From positions 1 through 33,605 of the forward strand of contig JBJEPQ010000044.1 in NCBI GenBank assembly GCA_051881315.1: a DNA stretch of 33,605 nt, in the 5' to 3' direction. The notes under the pieces were generated by a model. It was not told where the DNA came from and ran no database searches. It worked only from the letters and a program-made list of their open reading frames with translations. Each line of letters opens with the position of its first letter. The stretch's first letter is position 1. The stretch is from CAG-488 sp051881315. GTDB lineage: Bacteria; Bacillota; Clostridia; Oscillospirales; Acutalibacteraceae. Made by a program: the position numbers and the translations under genes. This document shows, piece after piece, positions 16,907-24,511 of this stretch.

Positions 16907-16934
16907 ATTATACATTACAATTTCCAAAAGTCAA
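16907..16934 (-). promoter_or_regulatory. Main promoter of the dcw operon
   Basis: TTGACT (16929-16934), a 16-base spacer and a perfect TATAAT (16907-16912) on the minus strand give a near-consensus sigma-A promoter about 80 bases before the mraZ ATG. The rest of 16935-17100 is AT-rich spacer with no gene; it holds a 16-bp palindrome at 17039-17054 and a small hairpin at 17067-17083. Confidence 0.8.
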
Positions 16935-17038
16935 GAAAAATTGTTTCTAAACATCAAAAAAATTAGTTGCAAATTATTACATTTTTCCAGGAATATCGGC
17001 ACATTTTTTGCTCTGAAAGCGTTCCGAACGACAGTAAT

Positions 17039-17054
17039 ATACAATATATTGTAT
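17039..17054. promoter_or_regulatory. 16-bp perfect palindrome in the mraZ-htpG spacer
   Basis: ATACAATATATTGTAT is fully self-complementary and has the look of a regulator-binding site. It lies about 105 bases upstream of the mraZ -35 box and within 50 bases of the htpG terminator. The T/A-rich composition means chance is possible. Confidence 0.35.
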
Positions 17055-17101
17055 GTATAAAATCAAACAGCTCAACAAGCTGTGCAAATACGATTTAGCG
17101 C

Positions 17102-17135
17102 AAAAAAATTCCGCCCCGGTCAGACCGAAGCGGAA
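17102..17135 (-). terminator. Rho-independent terminator of htpG
   Basis: TTCCGC and GCGGAA arms with inner CGG/CCG pairs (17109-17135) are followed on the minus strand by a seven-T tract (17108-17102), placed directly after the htpG stop codon. It separates htpG from the dcw promoter. Confidence 0.85.
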
Positions 17136-17149
17136 AATATTATTCGATT

Positions 17150-19033
17150 TTAAATCATAAGCTCGCAGACCATATTGCTAAGCTCCGTGGGATCGTCAAC
17201 CGAAAGTCCCTCGATCAAACGAGCCTGTGCGTAAAGGATCTTGGCGTACTTGCCCGCCTTTTCCTTATCGCTCTCGTAAAGCTCGCTGAGCTTCTGGGCG
17301 ATAGGATGATTTTCGTTTATTTCAAGAACGATATTCGCCTTGACCTTCTGATCGTTTGCCGGCATGGAATTAAGCACCTTTTCCATTTCAAGGGAAATCT
17401 CTCCCTCGGTCGTCAGACATACAGGATGCTTTTTAAGCTTATTGGTAAATCTGACTGCCGAGACGCCGTCTCCGACAGACTCCTTGAAGTAGTCAAGCAT
17501 CTCCTTGCTGTCCTCATTCTTCTTTTTAAGCTCCTCTTTCTCCTCCTCGGTGTCAAGCTCGATGCTGTCGGTGCAGATATTGGCAAACTTCTTGCCCTCA
17601 AACTCGTTGAGAATCTTGATTGCAAATTCATCGACATTCTCGGTGAAATAAAGCACCTCGTAGCCCTTGTCTGTCACCGCCTCAACCTGAGGAAGAAGCT
17701 CGATCTTTGCAACGGATTCGCCGCAGGCATAGTAGATCGTGTCCTGCGACTCCTTCATTCTGCCGACATATTCCTTGAGCGTTGTGAGCTTTTTCTCATT
17801 CGACGAATAGAACATTACAAGATCGCTGAGCATATCATTCTTTGCGCCCATATTGTTGTAAATGCCGAACTTCATCTGTGTGCCGAACGCATTGTATACC
17901 TTTTCATAGGTTTCTCTTGAGTCCTTCATCAGCTTGACAAGCTCGGAATGAATCTTCTTTTCAAGGCTTCTTGCGATCAATTTGAGCTGAGCGTCATGCT
18001 GAAGCATTTCACGGGAAATGTTGAGCGAAAGATCCTCGCTGTCAACCAGTCCCTTTACAAAGCTGAAATAATCGGGCAGAAGATCGGCGCATTTATCCAT
18101 GATAAGCACACCGTTTGAATAAAGCTGCAAGCCCTTTTCGTAGCTCTTGGTGTAGTAATCGAACGGAGCGTGACGGGGAATGTAAAGCAGGGTGTTATAC
18201 ATTACCTGACCTTCCATTTTTGCATGGATTACCTTTGCAGGCTCCTCGTAATCGTAGAACTTATTTCTGTAAAACTCGCTGTACTCGTCCGCCGTTACCT
18301 CGTTTTTATTCTTTTTCCAGATGGGAACCATGGAGTTGAGGGTTTCGGTCTCTGTCACCTGCTCATACTCGTCCTCCGTGCCCTCCTTGAGGTGACTGTG
18401 GGTGCAGTCCATTGTGATAGGATATCTGATGTAATCGGAATATTTTTTTACAATATCTTTAATGGTATATTCCTCAAGGAACTTGCTGTAATCGTCGTCC
18501 TCGGTGTCCTCCTTGAGATAAAGAGTAATTACCGTTCCGTGATCGGCGTCAAATTCGCACGGTTCGATTGTGTAGCCTTCTGCGCCCTTTGACGTCCACT
18601 TGTGTGCCTGAGTGTCGCCGAAAGCCTTGCTGACAACCTCAACCTTGTCGCTGACCATAAATGAAGAATAGAAGCCGACGCCGAACTGACCGATTATATC
18701 GACGTCCTCCTGCTTTTCATTGTCGTTCTTGAAGTCAAAAGAACCGCTTTTTGCAATAGTACCGAGATTGGTTTCAAGCTCCTCGCCCGTCATACCGATA
18801 CCGTTATCGGAGATTGTGAGCGTTCTTTTCTCTTTATCGGGCTGAATTTTGATCGTCAGATCGTTCCTGTTCAGCGCAAGATTTTCCTGGAGCGAATGGT
18901 AGTAAAGCTTGTCCATTGCGTCGCTCGCATTCGATATCAGCTCACGCAGGAAAATTTCCTTATGAGTGTAGATCGAATTGATCATCATGTCGAGCAGCTT
19001 TTTTGACTCCGCCTTGAATTGTTTTGTACGCAT
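17150..19033 (-). CDS. htpG: Molecular chaperone HtpG (Hsp90)
   Basis: An ATP-dependent cytosolic chaperone. The 627-residue protein has the GHKL ATPase domain at the N-terminus (FLRELISNASDA with the catalytic Glu, DNGIGM, and GQFGVGFYSSFMV), the middle domain with NISREMLQ, and a C-terminal dimerisation domain. No charged-linker expansion is seen, as usual for bacterial forms. AAGGTGAT precedes the ATG. A CIRCE element at 19078-19104 overlaps the predicted transcription start, so HrcA repression is expected. In Bacillus subtilis htpG is not under HrcA, so this is a different wiring. Confidence 0.98.
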   Translation of the reverse strand: MRTKQFKAESKKLLDMMINSIYTHKEIFLRELISNASDAMDKLYYHSLQENLALNRNDLTIKIQPDKEKRTLTISDNGIGMTGEELETNLGTIAKSGSFDFKNDNEKQEDVDIIGQFGVGFYSSFMVSDKVEVVSKAFGDTQAHKWTSKGAEGYTIEPCEFDADHGTVITLYLKEDTEDDDYSKFLEEYTIKDIVKKYSDYIRYPITMDCTHSHLKEGTEDEYEQVTETETLNSMVPIWKKNKNEVTADEYSEFYRNKFYDYEEPAKVIHAKMEGQVMYNTLLYIPRHAPFDYYTKSYEKGLQLYSNGVLIMDKCADLLPDYFSFVKGLVDSEDLSLNISREMLQHDAQLKLIARSLEKKIHSELVKLMKDSRETYEKVYNAFGTQMKFGIYNNMGAKNDMLSDLVMFYSSNEKKLTTLKEYVGRMKESQDTIYYACGESVAKIELLPQVEAVTDKGYEVLYFTENVDEFAIKILNEFEGKKFANICTDSIELDTEEEKEELKKKNEDSKEMLDYFKESVGDGVSAVRFTNKLKKHPVCLTTEGEISLEMEKVLNSMPANDQKVKANIVLEINENHPIAQKLSELYESDKEKAGKYAKILYAQARLIEGLSVDDPTELSNMVCELMI

Positions 19034-19077
19034 TTATATCACCTTGTCATAAATTAAATTTTATTCGCCATAAAGGT

Positions 19078-19104
19078 TTAGCACTCTCGTGTCCTGAGTG
19101 CTAA
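19078..19104 (-). promoter_or_regulatory. CIRCE operator (HrcA-binding site)
   Basis: TTAGCACTC, nine bases, then GAGTGCTAA: a perfect match to the CIRCE consensus. It begins four bases downstream of the htpG -10 box, where bound HrcA would block transcription until heat shock. Confidence 0.96.
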
Positions 19105-19107
19105 TTC

Positions 19108-19136
19108 AGTATAGTCCCCTTTTTTCAATATTTCAA
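19108..19136 (-). promoter_or_regulatory. htpG promoter
   Basis: TTGAAA (19131-19136), a 17-base spacer and TATACT (19108-19113) on the minus strand. The CIRCE element lies between this and the gene. Confidence 0.8.
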
Positions 19137-19198
19137 GAGGTAATTGCAATAATTAACAGTTTGGTAATATTTTAGTAACCGCCGTTTCAATTTTGGTG

Positions 19199-19227
19199 TT
19201 TACATTTTCGAAAAAGCCTTATATAAT
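19199..19227 (+). promoter_or_regulatory. Upstream promoter of the trk operon
   Basis: TTTACA (19199-19204), a 17-base spacer and a perfect TATAAT (19222-19227) predict a leader of about 190 bases before trkH. I looked for a c-di-AMP (ydaO-type) riboswitch in the leader and did not see its conserved GC-rich blocks; the leader is AT-rich. Confidence 0.7.
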
Positions 19228-19363
19228 AGGTGATATATTTAATTTATAACACAAAATAATAATAGTTGAGACAAAAGGTTTTTCGACATATTGCGTCATT
19301 TATCTTTATAAAATCTTAACGCTCATAAGCTTGCCTTTAATATCATCTTAATTATTTTTGTTT

Positions 19364-19369
19364 TATAAT
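19364..19369 (+). promoter_or_regulatory. Possible second -10 box before trkH
   Basis: A perfect TATAAT lies about 58 bases upstream of the trkH ATG but has no good -35 (TATCAT at 19341-19346). This arrangement fits a promoter that needs an activator such as KdpE. ATCTTAA occurs twice upstream (around 19313-19319 and 19345-19351), a possible direct-repeat site. Confidence 0.35.
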
Positions 19370-19426
19370 TCAGTTGAAAAAGATTGAATGATTAAATAAA
19401 TTTGTATTTCAGAAAAGGAATATTCT

Positions 19427-20791
19427 ATGATAAAAACGATTGAAAACGTTAAAGATCGTCTTACCGTAAAGAAACGGTTAACCACCTTTCAGACTATTTT
19501 CCTCGGATTTTCGGGAGCGATCCTCATCGGAACACTTCTCCTGATGCTTCCGATTGCCTCCGCTTCGGGCAAGGTCACTCCGTTTAATCAATCCCTGTTC
19601 ACAGCCACCTCCGCCGTGTGCGTTACAGGACTCGTCGTTCAGGATACCGGAAGCTACTGGTCAATGTTCGGTCAGTCCGTCATTCTCGTTCTTATTCAGA
19701 TCGGCGGACTCGGCGTTATCACGGTTGCGGCTTCCTTTGCGCTGATTTCGGGCAGAAAAATCTCCCTGATGCAAAGAAGCACAATGCAGGAAGCGATAGC
19801 CGCGCCCAAGGTTGGCGGCATAGTCAGGCTGACGGGATTTATTCTGAAAGCTACGCTTCTGTTTGAGCTTGCCGGTGCGGCTCTGCTTATGCCTGTTTTT
19901 TGCCGTGATTACGGACTCAAGGGCGTGTGGATGGCGATATTCCATTCAATTTCAGCTTTCTGCAACGCAGGCTTTGACATTATGGGAACAGAGGGCGCAA
20001 AGTATCAGTCCTTCACAAGCTATTCGGACAACCCTCTGCTGAACATTGTAATAATGTTGCTCATCGTTATCGGCGGCATCGGCTTTCTCACATGGGAAGA
20101 CGTATTCACTAACAAGCACCACATTAAACGCTACCGTATGCAGAGCAAGATAATCCTTGTTATGACTGCAATCTTGATCGTTTTGCCGACGCTGTTTTTC
20201 TTCTTCTGCGATTTCTCCGATCTGAGCTTCGGAAAGAGGCTGTTAAACTCTCTTTTCCAGGCCATAACACCGAGAACCGCAGGCTTCAACACAGCCGATC
20301 TTTCCGCAATGAGCTCCGTATCAAAGGCGGTTATGATGGTGCTGATGCTCATCGGCGGATCGCCGGGATCGACAGCCGGCGGTATGAAGACAACGACAAT
20401 CGCCGTGCTTATCGGAAATGCCTTTGCGACCTTCGGCAGAAAAAATTCGATCCATTTCTTTAAAAGAAGGATTGACTCCTCTGTCGTCCAAAGTGCAACG
20501 ACAATACTGATGATGTATCTTACCCTTTCGTTCTTCGGTGCGGCGGCAATAAGTCTCAGTGAAGGTCTTCCGTTTTCGACCTGCCTTTACGAAACCGCAT
20601 CGGCGGTCGGCACGGTCGGTCTTACGCTCGGCATTACGCCTCAGCTCGGAATTATCTCTCAGCTTATATTGATAGCTCTTATGTTCTGCGGCAGAGTCGG
20701 AGGTCTTACGATCATCTATGCCGCAATATCACGATCAAAAACCAAAAACAATATTTCAAAATTCCCTCAGGAAAGGATAACAGTAGGTTAA
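19427..20791 (+). CDS. trkH: Potassium uptake channel subunit TrkH/KtrB
   Basis: Membrane pore of a Trk/Ktr potassium uptake system. The 454-residue protein has four M1-P-M2 repeats; the selectivity-filter Gly residues lie in TSAVCVTGLV, SAFCNAGFD, TPRTAGFNT and ASAVGTVGLT. The glycine-rich gate region GGSPGSTAGGMKTTT is also present. The length is nearer KtrB than enteric TrkH. AAAGGA precedes the ATG, and the gene is followed after 12 bases by its regulatory subunit. Confidence 0.95.
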   Translation: MIKTIENVKDRLTVKKRLTTFQTIFLGFSGAILIGTLLLMLPIASASGKVTPFNQSLFTATSAVCVTGLVVQDTGSYWSMFGQSVILVLIQIGGLGVITVAASFALISGRKISLMQRSTMQEAIAAPKVGGIVRLTGFILKATLLFELAGAALLMPVFCRDYGLKGVWMAIFHSISAFCNAGFDIMGTEGAKYQSFTSYSDNPLLNIVIMLLIVIGGIGFLTWEDVFTNKHHIKRYRMQSKIILVMTAILIVLPTLFFFFCDFSDLSFGKRLLNSLFQAITPRTAGFNTADLSAMSSVSKAVMMVLMLIGGSPGSTAGGMKTTTIAVLIGNAFATFGRKNSIHFFKRRIDSSVVQSATTILMMYLTLSFFGAAAISLSEGLPFSTCLYETASAVGTVGLTLGITPQLGIISQLILIALMFCGRVGGLTIIYAAISRSKTKNNISKFPQERITVG

Positions 20792-20803
20792 AGGAGAACC
20801 GCT

Positions 20804-21454
20804 ATGACTAAAAACGTATTACTTATCGGACTCGGCAGATTCGGAAAGCATATGGCTATGGATCTCAACCGACTCGGTCATGAGGTAATGGCCGTTGACT
20901 TAAACGAAGACAGGATCAACGAGATCCTTCCGTATGTCACAAACGCTCAGATCGGCGACAGTACAAACGAGGAATTTCTGGAGTCGCTCGGCATTGGCAA
21001 TTACGATCTCTGCGTTGTTGCAATCGGAAACAATTTCCAAAATTCTCTTGAAACGACCTCACTTCTCAAGGATATGGGCGCAAAGCTTGTTGTGTCCCGT
21101 GCAGAACGTGATGTTCAGGCAAAATTCCTGCTCAGAAACGGAGCGGACAAGGTAGTTTATCCCGAAAGGCAGATGGCAAAATGGGCGGCTATCCGCTTTA
21201 CTGCCGACCACATTCTCGACTTTATCGAGGTTGATGATTCACACGCAATTTTTGAGGTTGAGATGCCGAGACAGTGGGTCGGAAAGACCGTAGGTCAGCT
21301 CAACATTCGTCAGAAATACAACATAAACATTGTTGCGATCAAGCACGGTGAAAACATCAATATGTCAATATCCTCCGAAACCACGCTCAAGGAGGGTGAA
21401 ACGCTGCTCGTAATCGGAGAATACAAAACTCTTCAAAAATGCTTTCAGATGTAA
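20804..21454 (+). CDS. trkA: Potassium uptake regulatory subunit TrkA/KtrA
   Basis: Cytoplasmic gating ring subunit. Residues 9-14 are the Rossmann loop GLGRFG, with Asp32 at the end of the second strand as expected for NAD/ATP-binding RCK domains. A TrkA-C domain follows from about residue 140 (FEVEMPRQWVGKTVGQLNIRQKY). The single RCK plus single TrkA-C unit, 216 residues, is the KtrA arrangement. RCK-C domains of KtrA can bind c-di-AMP in other Firmicutes, which is not testable here. AAAGGAG lies before the ATG. Confidence 0.95.
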   Translation: MTKNVLLIGLGRFGKHMAMDLNRLGHEVMAVDLNEDRINEILPYVTNAQIGDSTNEEFLESLGIGNYDLCVVAIGNNFQNSLETTSLLKDMGAKLVVSRAERDVQAKFLLRNGADKVVYPERQMAKWAAIRFTADHILDFIEVDDSHAIFEVEMPRQWVGKTVGQLNIRQKYNINIVAIKHGENINMSISSETTLKEGETLLVIGEYKTLQKCFQM

Positions 21455-21487
21455 CCCCTGAGGCTGAATGAATAGACGGTGATATAA

Positions 21488-21730
21488 ATGAAAGAATTTC
21501 TGATCGTTGCCGTTGCAGTCTTTTCATTGGTTTTTCTGTGGCTTATCATGAAAAGGCTCGACGTTTTTCTCGATGAAAACAGGAAGTCTATCGAGAAAAG
21601 AGAAGAAGAATGTGAACCGTCATACATAATTATCCCGAAAGATGCGGACGATGAAGAAACCCTCCGCATTATCAAAAACTACAAAAAAACTCACGGCGAC
21701 ATAATACTCAGTGATCCTCACGAAAAATAA
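21488..21730 (+). CDS. Small single-span membrane protein, unknown function
   Basis: I do not recognise a family. The 80 residues start with a membrane helix (about 4-21), followed by a charged coiled-looking segment (RLDVFLDENRKSIEKREEE) and a soluble tail with DDEETLRIIKNYKKTHGD. It lies 33 bases after trkA and 57 bases before kdpD, in the same direction, with GGTGAT upstream of the ATG. The placement inside a potassium operon suggests an accessory or regulatory subunit of the channel or of KdpD, but that is inference. Confidence 0.75.
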   Translation: MKEFLIVAVAVFSLVFLWLIMKRLDVFLDENRKSIEKREEECEPSYIIIPKDADDEETLRIIKNYKKTHGDIILSDPHEK

Positions 21731-21740
21731 GGACTGCGGA

Positions 21741-21770
21741 TTGGACGAACGGTCTTTTTTGTGGTATCAT
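21741..21770 (+). promoter_or_regulatory. Possible internal promoter for kdpDE
   Basis: TTGGAC (21741-21746), an 18-base spacer and TATCAT (21765-21770) lie in the gap before kdpD. It would allow separate expression of the sensor and regulator. Confidence 0.4.
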
Positions 21771-21787
21771 ATCCGTGGGTGACTATA

Positions 21788-23764
21788 ATGAACGGTAAAA
21801 AAAAGATCGGCGTCCGGGAAGAACACATACTTGTATGCCTGTCCTCCTCGCCGTCCAACAAAAAAATAATACATACCGCTTCAAAGATGGCTAAGGCCTA
21901 CAAAGCTTCTCTGACAGCCCTGTATATCGAAACACCTCAGGATGACAAAATGTCCGATGAAGACAGAAATCGGCTTGCGGACAACATTCGTCTTGCCGAA
22001 AAATCAGGTGCGCATACGGTAACCTTGAACGGCGGAGACGTCGCATATCAGATCGCCGAGTTTGCACGGCTTTCGGGAATTACGCAGATTGTCATCGGAC
22101 GAAGCGTTATGAAGCGCCGCAGACTGCATATCAAGCCTACGCTTACAGAAAAGCTTTCGGAGCTTCTGCCCGAAACAGATATATACATCATTCCGAATTC
22201 CGTAGCATACAAGGCAGGCAGAGAAAGTCTTTTTGAAAAGCCCGACGTGCCGTCCTTCAAGGATTTTGTAATTACCGCTCTGGTGCTCGCCGCCGTAACG
22301 CTTATCGGACTTTTCTTCCACCGTCTCGGCTTTACCGAGGCAAACATCATAACGGTCTATATCCTCGGAGTTCTTCTCGTCTCCGTGCTGACCAAGGGTT
22401 ATGTTTGCAGTATAATCAGTTCAATTCTGAGCGTTATTCTTTTCAATTTTTTCCTTACGGAACCGAGGCTGACATTGCACGCATATGAATCCGGATATCC
22501 GATCACCTTTGCAATAATGCTTGCCGCCTCTATAATTACAGGCACGCTTGCCGCCAAGCTGAAAGCTCATGCGAAGCTTTCGGCTCAGTCTGCTTTCAGG
22601 ACAAAGGTGCTTTTTGACACAAACCAAATGTTGCAGAACGCCGTCAGCGATGAGGAAATTCTGAAAATCACTTCAACCCAGCTTATGAAGCTTCTCAACA
22701 GAAGCATAACGGCTTACGGAGTATCCGACGGCAGGCTCGGCACGGGCTATCTTTTTTCCTCGGACAGCAGAAGAAACGACGACGCTCTTCTGACCGAAAA
22801 GGAACGTCAGGCGGCGGAATGGACGGTTTCGCACCAAAAGCGGTGCGGTGCCGCAACAAAGGTTTTTCCCGAGGCAAAATGCCTTTATCTTGCAATAAGG
22901 ATCAACAACAGGGTTTACGGCGCAGTCGGTATACCGATAAACGGCAAACCGCTTGATTCTTTTGAATACAATATTCTTCTCTCCATTCTCGGCGAATGTG
23001 CAATGGCAATGGACAACAGCTTCAACGCCCGTGAGCGTGAAGCCTCCGCCATCAAAGCGAAAAACGAACAGCTCAAATCGGATCTTTTGAGGGCGATATC
23101 GCACGACCTGCGCACTCCCCTGACCACAATTTCGGGAAACGCAAACAGCCTTATCAACAGTTTTTCCGCAATAGACGATGAAACAAAGCTGGAAATGATA
23201 ACAGACATTTATGACGATTCTCAATGGCTTGCAAGTCTTGTTGAAAATCTTCTTTCAATCACAAGGATCGAAGAAAACAGAGTAAAGCTCAATATGTCGG
23301 ATCAGCTTGTTGAGGAAGTTATCGGGGAATCGTTGAAGCACATCAGCCGAAAAAGCTCCGAGCATACAATAACAGTTGAAAACAGGAACGAGCTGATTCT
23401 TGCGAAGATAGATTCAAAGCTTATTATTCAGGTAATAATAAATCTCGTCGAGAATGCTATCAAATACACCCCGAAAGGCTCGGAAATAAAAATCACCGCC
23501 TTTAAAAATGACGGCAAAGCGGTTATAAGCGTTGCAGATAACGGAGACGGAATATCCGACGAAATGAAGCCCAAGGTTTTTGACATGTTTGTCACAGGAG
23601 AGAATAAAATCAGCGACAGCCGCCGAAGTCTCGGTCTCGGTCTTTCGCTTTGCAGATCAATAGTGAATGCACACGGCGGAGAGATCACCCTGACCGACAA
23701 CGAGCCTCACGGCTCCGTGTTCAGCTTTACTCTGCCGCTCAGCGAGGTGAACTTGAATGAATAA
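21788..23764 (+). CDS. kdpD: Sensor histidine kinase KdpD, lacking the N-terminal KdpD domain
   Basis: A membrane sensor of potassium status that phosphorylates KdpE. Order: universal-stress-protein (USP) domain (about 13-136), four membrane helices of the DUF4118 type (about 158-258), a GAF-like domain (about 270-412), HisKA with phosphoacceptor His439 (AISHDLRTPL), and HATPase with N box (NLVENAIKY), DNGDGIS and GLGLS. The usual first KdpD domain of about 210 residues with a Walker motif is missing. Residues 19-46 read S-x-S, 20 residues, then LTALY, one change from the SxS-X20-FTAxY c-di-AMP motif reported for Staphylococcus aureus KdpD. The start at 21788 has GGGTGA upstream; a GTG at 21761 is less likely. 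It overlaps kdpE by eight bases. No kdpABC is adjacent. Confidence 0.93.
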   Translation: MNGKKKIGVREEHILVCLSSSPSNKKIIHTASKMAKAYKASLTALYIETPQDDKMSDEDRNRLADNIRLAEKSGAHTVTLNGGDVAYQIAEFARLSGITQIVIGRSVMKRRRLHIKPTLTEKLSELLPETDIYIIPNSVAYKAGRESLFEKPDVPSFKDFVITALVLAAVTLIGLFFHRLGFTEANIITVYILGVLLVSVLTKGYVCSIISSILSVILFNFFLTEPRLTLHAYESGYPITFAIMLAASIITGTLAAKLKAHAKLSAQSAFRTKVLFDTNQMLQNAVSDEEILKITSTQLMKLLNRSITAYGVSDGRLGTGYLFSSDSRRNDDALLTEKERQAAEWTVSHQKRCGAATKVFPEAKCLYLAIRINNRVYGAVGIPINGKPLDSFEYNILLSILGECAMAMDNSFNAREREASAIKAKNEQLKSDLLRAISHDLRTPLTTISGNANSLINSFSAIDDETKLEMITDIYDDSQWLASLVENLLSITRIEENRVKLNMSDQLVEEVIGESLKHISRKSSEHTITVENRNELILAKIDSKLIIQVIINLVENAIKYTPKGSEIKITAFKNDGKAVISVADNGDGISDEMKPKVFDMFVTGENKISDSRRSLGLGLSLCRSIVNAHGGEITLTDNEPHGSVFSFTLPLSEVNLNE

Positions 23765-24458
23765 ACCGTTAATACTTGTTGTTGAGGACGATGTTCATGT
23801 CAGAAACCTCATAACATTAAATCTAAAAACACATGACTATAAATACATCACGGCTCAGAACGGTGAAAGCGCAATAATGGAGGCTTCCTCTCACAACCCG
23901 GACATAATCCTGCTTGATCTCGGTCTGCCGGATATCGACGGTGTTGAGGTTATTAAAAAAGTCCGCACATGGTCAAATATGCCGATAATCGTCATCAGCG
24001 CACGCAGTGAGGACTCCGACAAAATTGAAGCTCTCGACGCAGGAGCTGACGACTATCTGACAAAGCCTTTTTCGGTCGAGGAAATGCTTGCACGTCTGAG
24101 AGTAACACAGAGACGGCTTGCAATTCTTTGTGCAGGCACGCCGTCCTCGGCATCGGTTTTCACGAACGGAGCATTGAAAATCGACTACGCCGCAGGCTGT
24201 GCCTATCTCGACGGCGAGGAGCTTCACCTGACTCCCATTGAATACAAGCTGCTCTGCCTTTTGTCGAAAAACGTCGGCAGAGTGCTGACGCACACGTTCA
24301 TCACTCAGAATATATGGGGCAGCAGTTGGGAAAACGATGTTGCTTCTCTCAGGGTTTTTATGGCTACGCTCAGGAAAAAAATTGAAAAGGACGTCAATTC
24401 TCCACAATACATTCAAACTCATGTCGGAATTGGATACAGAATGTTAAAGGTAGAGTAA
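23757..24458 (+). CDS. kdpE: Response regulator KdpE (OmpR family)
   Basis: DNA-binding partner of KdpD. The receiver domain has acidic residues 10-12, phosphoacceptor Asp54 (LLDLGLPD), Ser81 and Lys103 (LTKPF). The C-terminal winged helix (about 135-230) contains LTPIEYKLLCLL and the recognition region ending VGIGYRM. Length 233. With no kdpABC nearby, its likely targets are the trk operon and perhaps unlinked genes. A terminator follows at 24478-24504. Confidence 0.95.
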   Translation: MNKPLILVVEDDVHVRNLITLNLKTHDYKYITAQNGESAIMEASSHNPDIILLDLGLPDIDGVEVIKKVRTWSNMPIIVISARSEDSDKIEALDAGADDYLTKPFSVEEMLARLRVTQRRLAILCAGTPSSASVFTNGALKIDYAAGCAYLDGEELHLTPIEYKLLCLLSKNVGRVLTHTFITQNIWGSSWENDVASLRVFMATLRKKIEKDVNSPQYIQTHVGIGYRMLKVE

Positions 24459-24477
24459 AGTTTATTTGCTTCAACAA

Positions 24478-24504
24478 GGGGTTGTCGCTTAGTGCGACAA
24501 CCCC
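24478..24504 (+). terminator. Terminator of the trk-kdpDE operon
   Basis: GGGGTTGTCGC and GCGACAACCCC form a perfect 11-bp stem with a five-base loop (24489-24493), followed by ATTTTT. It lies between kdpE and the convergent XRE gene. The right arm and loop match 2664-2684 in 20 of 21 bases. Confidence 0.9.
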
Positions 24505-24511
24505 ATTTTTA

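Noticed and set aside
19234..19426. c-di-AMP (ydaO-type) riboswitch before trkH
   Set aside because: Such a switch is common before potassium genes, but the leader is AT-rich and lacks the conserved GC-rich blocks as far as I can read by eye; a covariance search would settle it.
22673..23224. 183-residue open frame antisense to kdpD
   Set aside because: It lies over the GAF and HisKA domains of kdpD; no start signal or family likeness.
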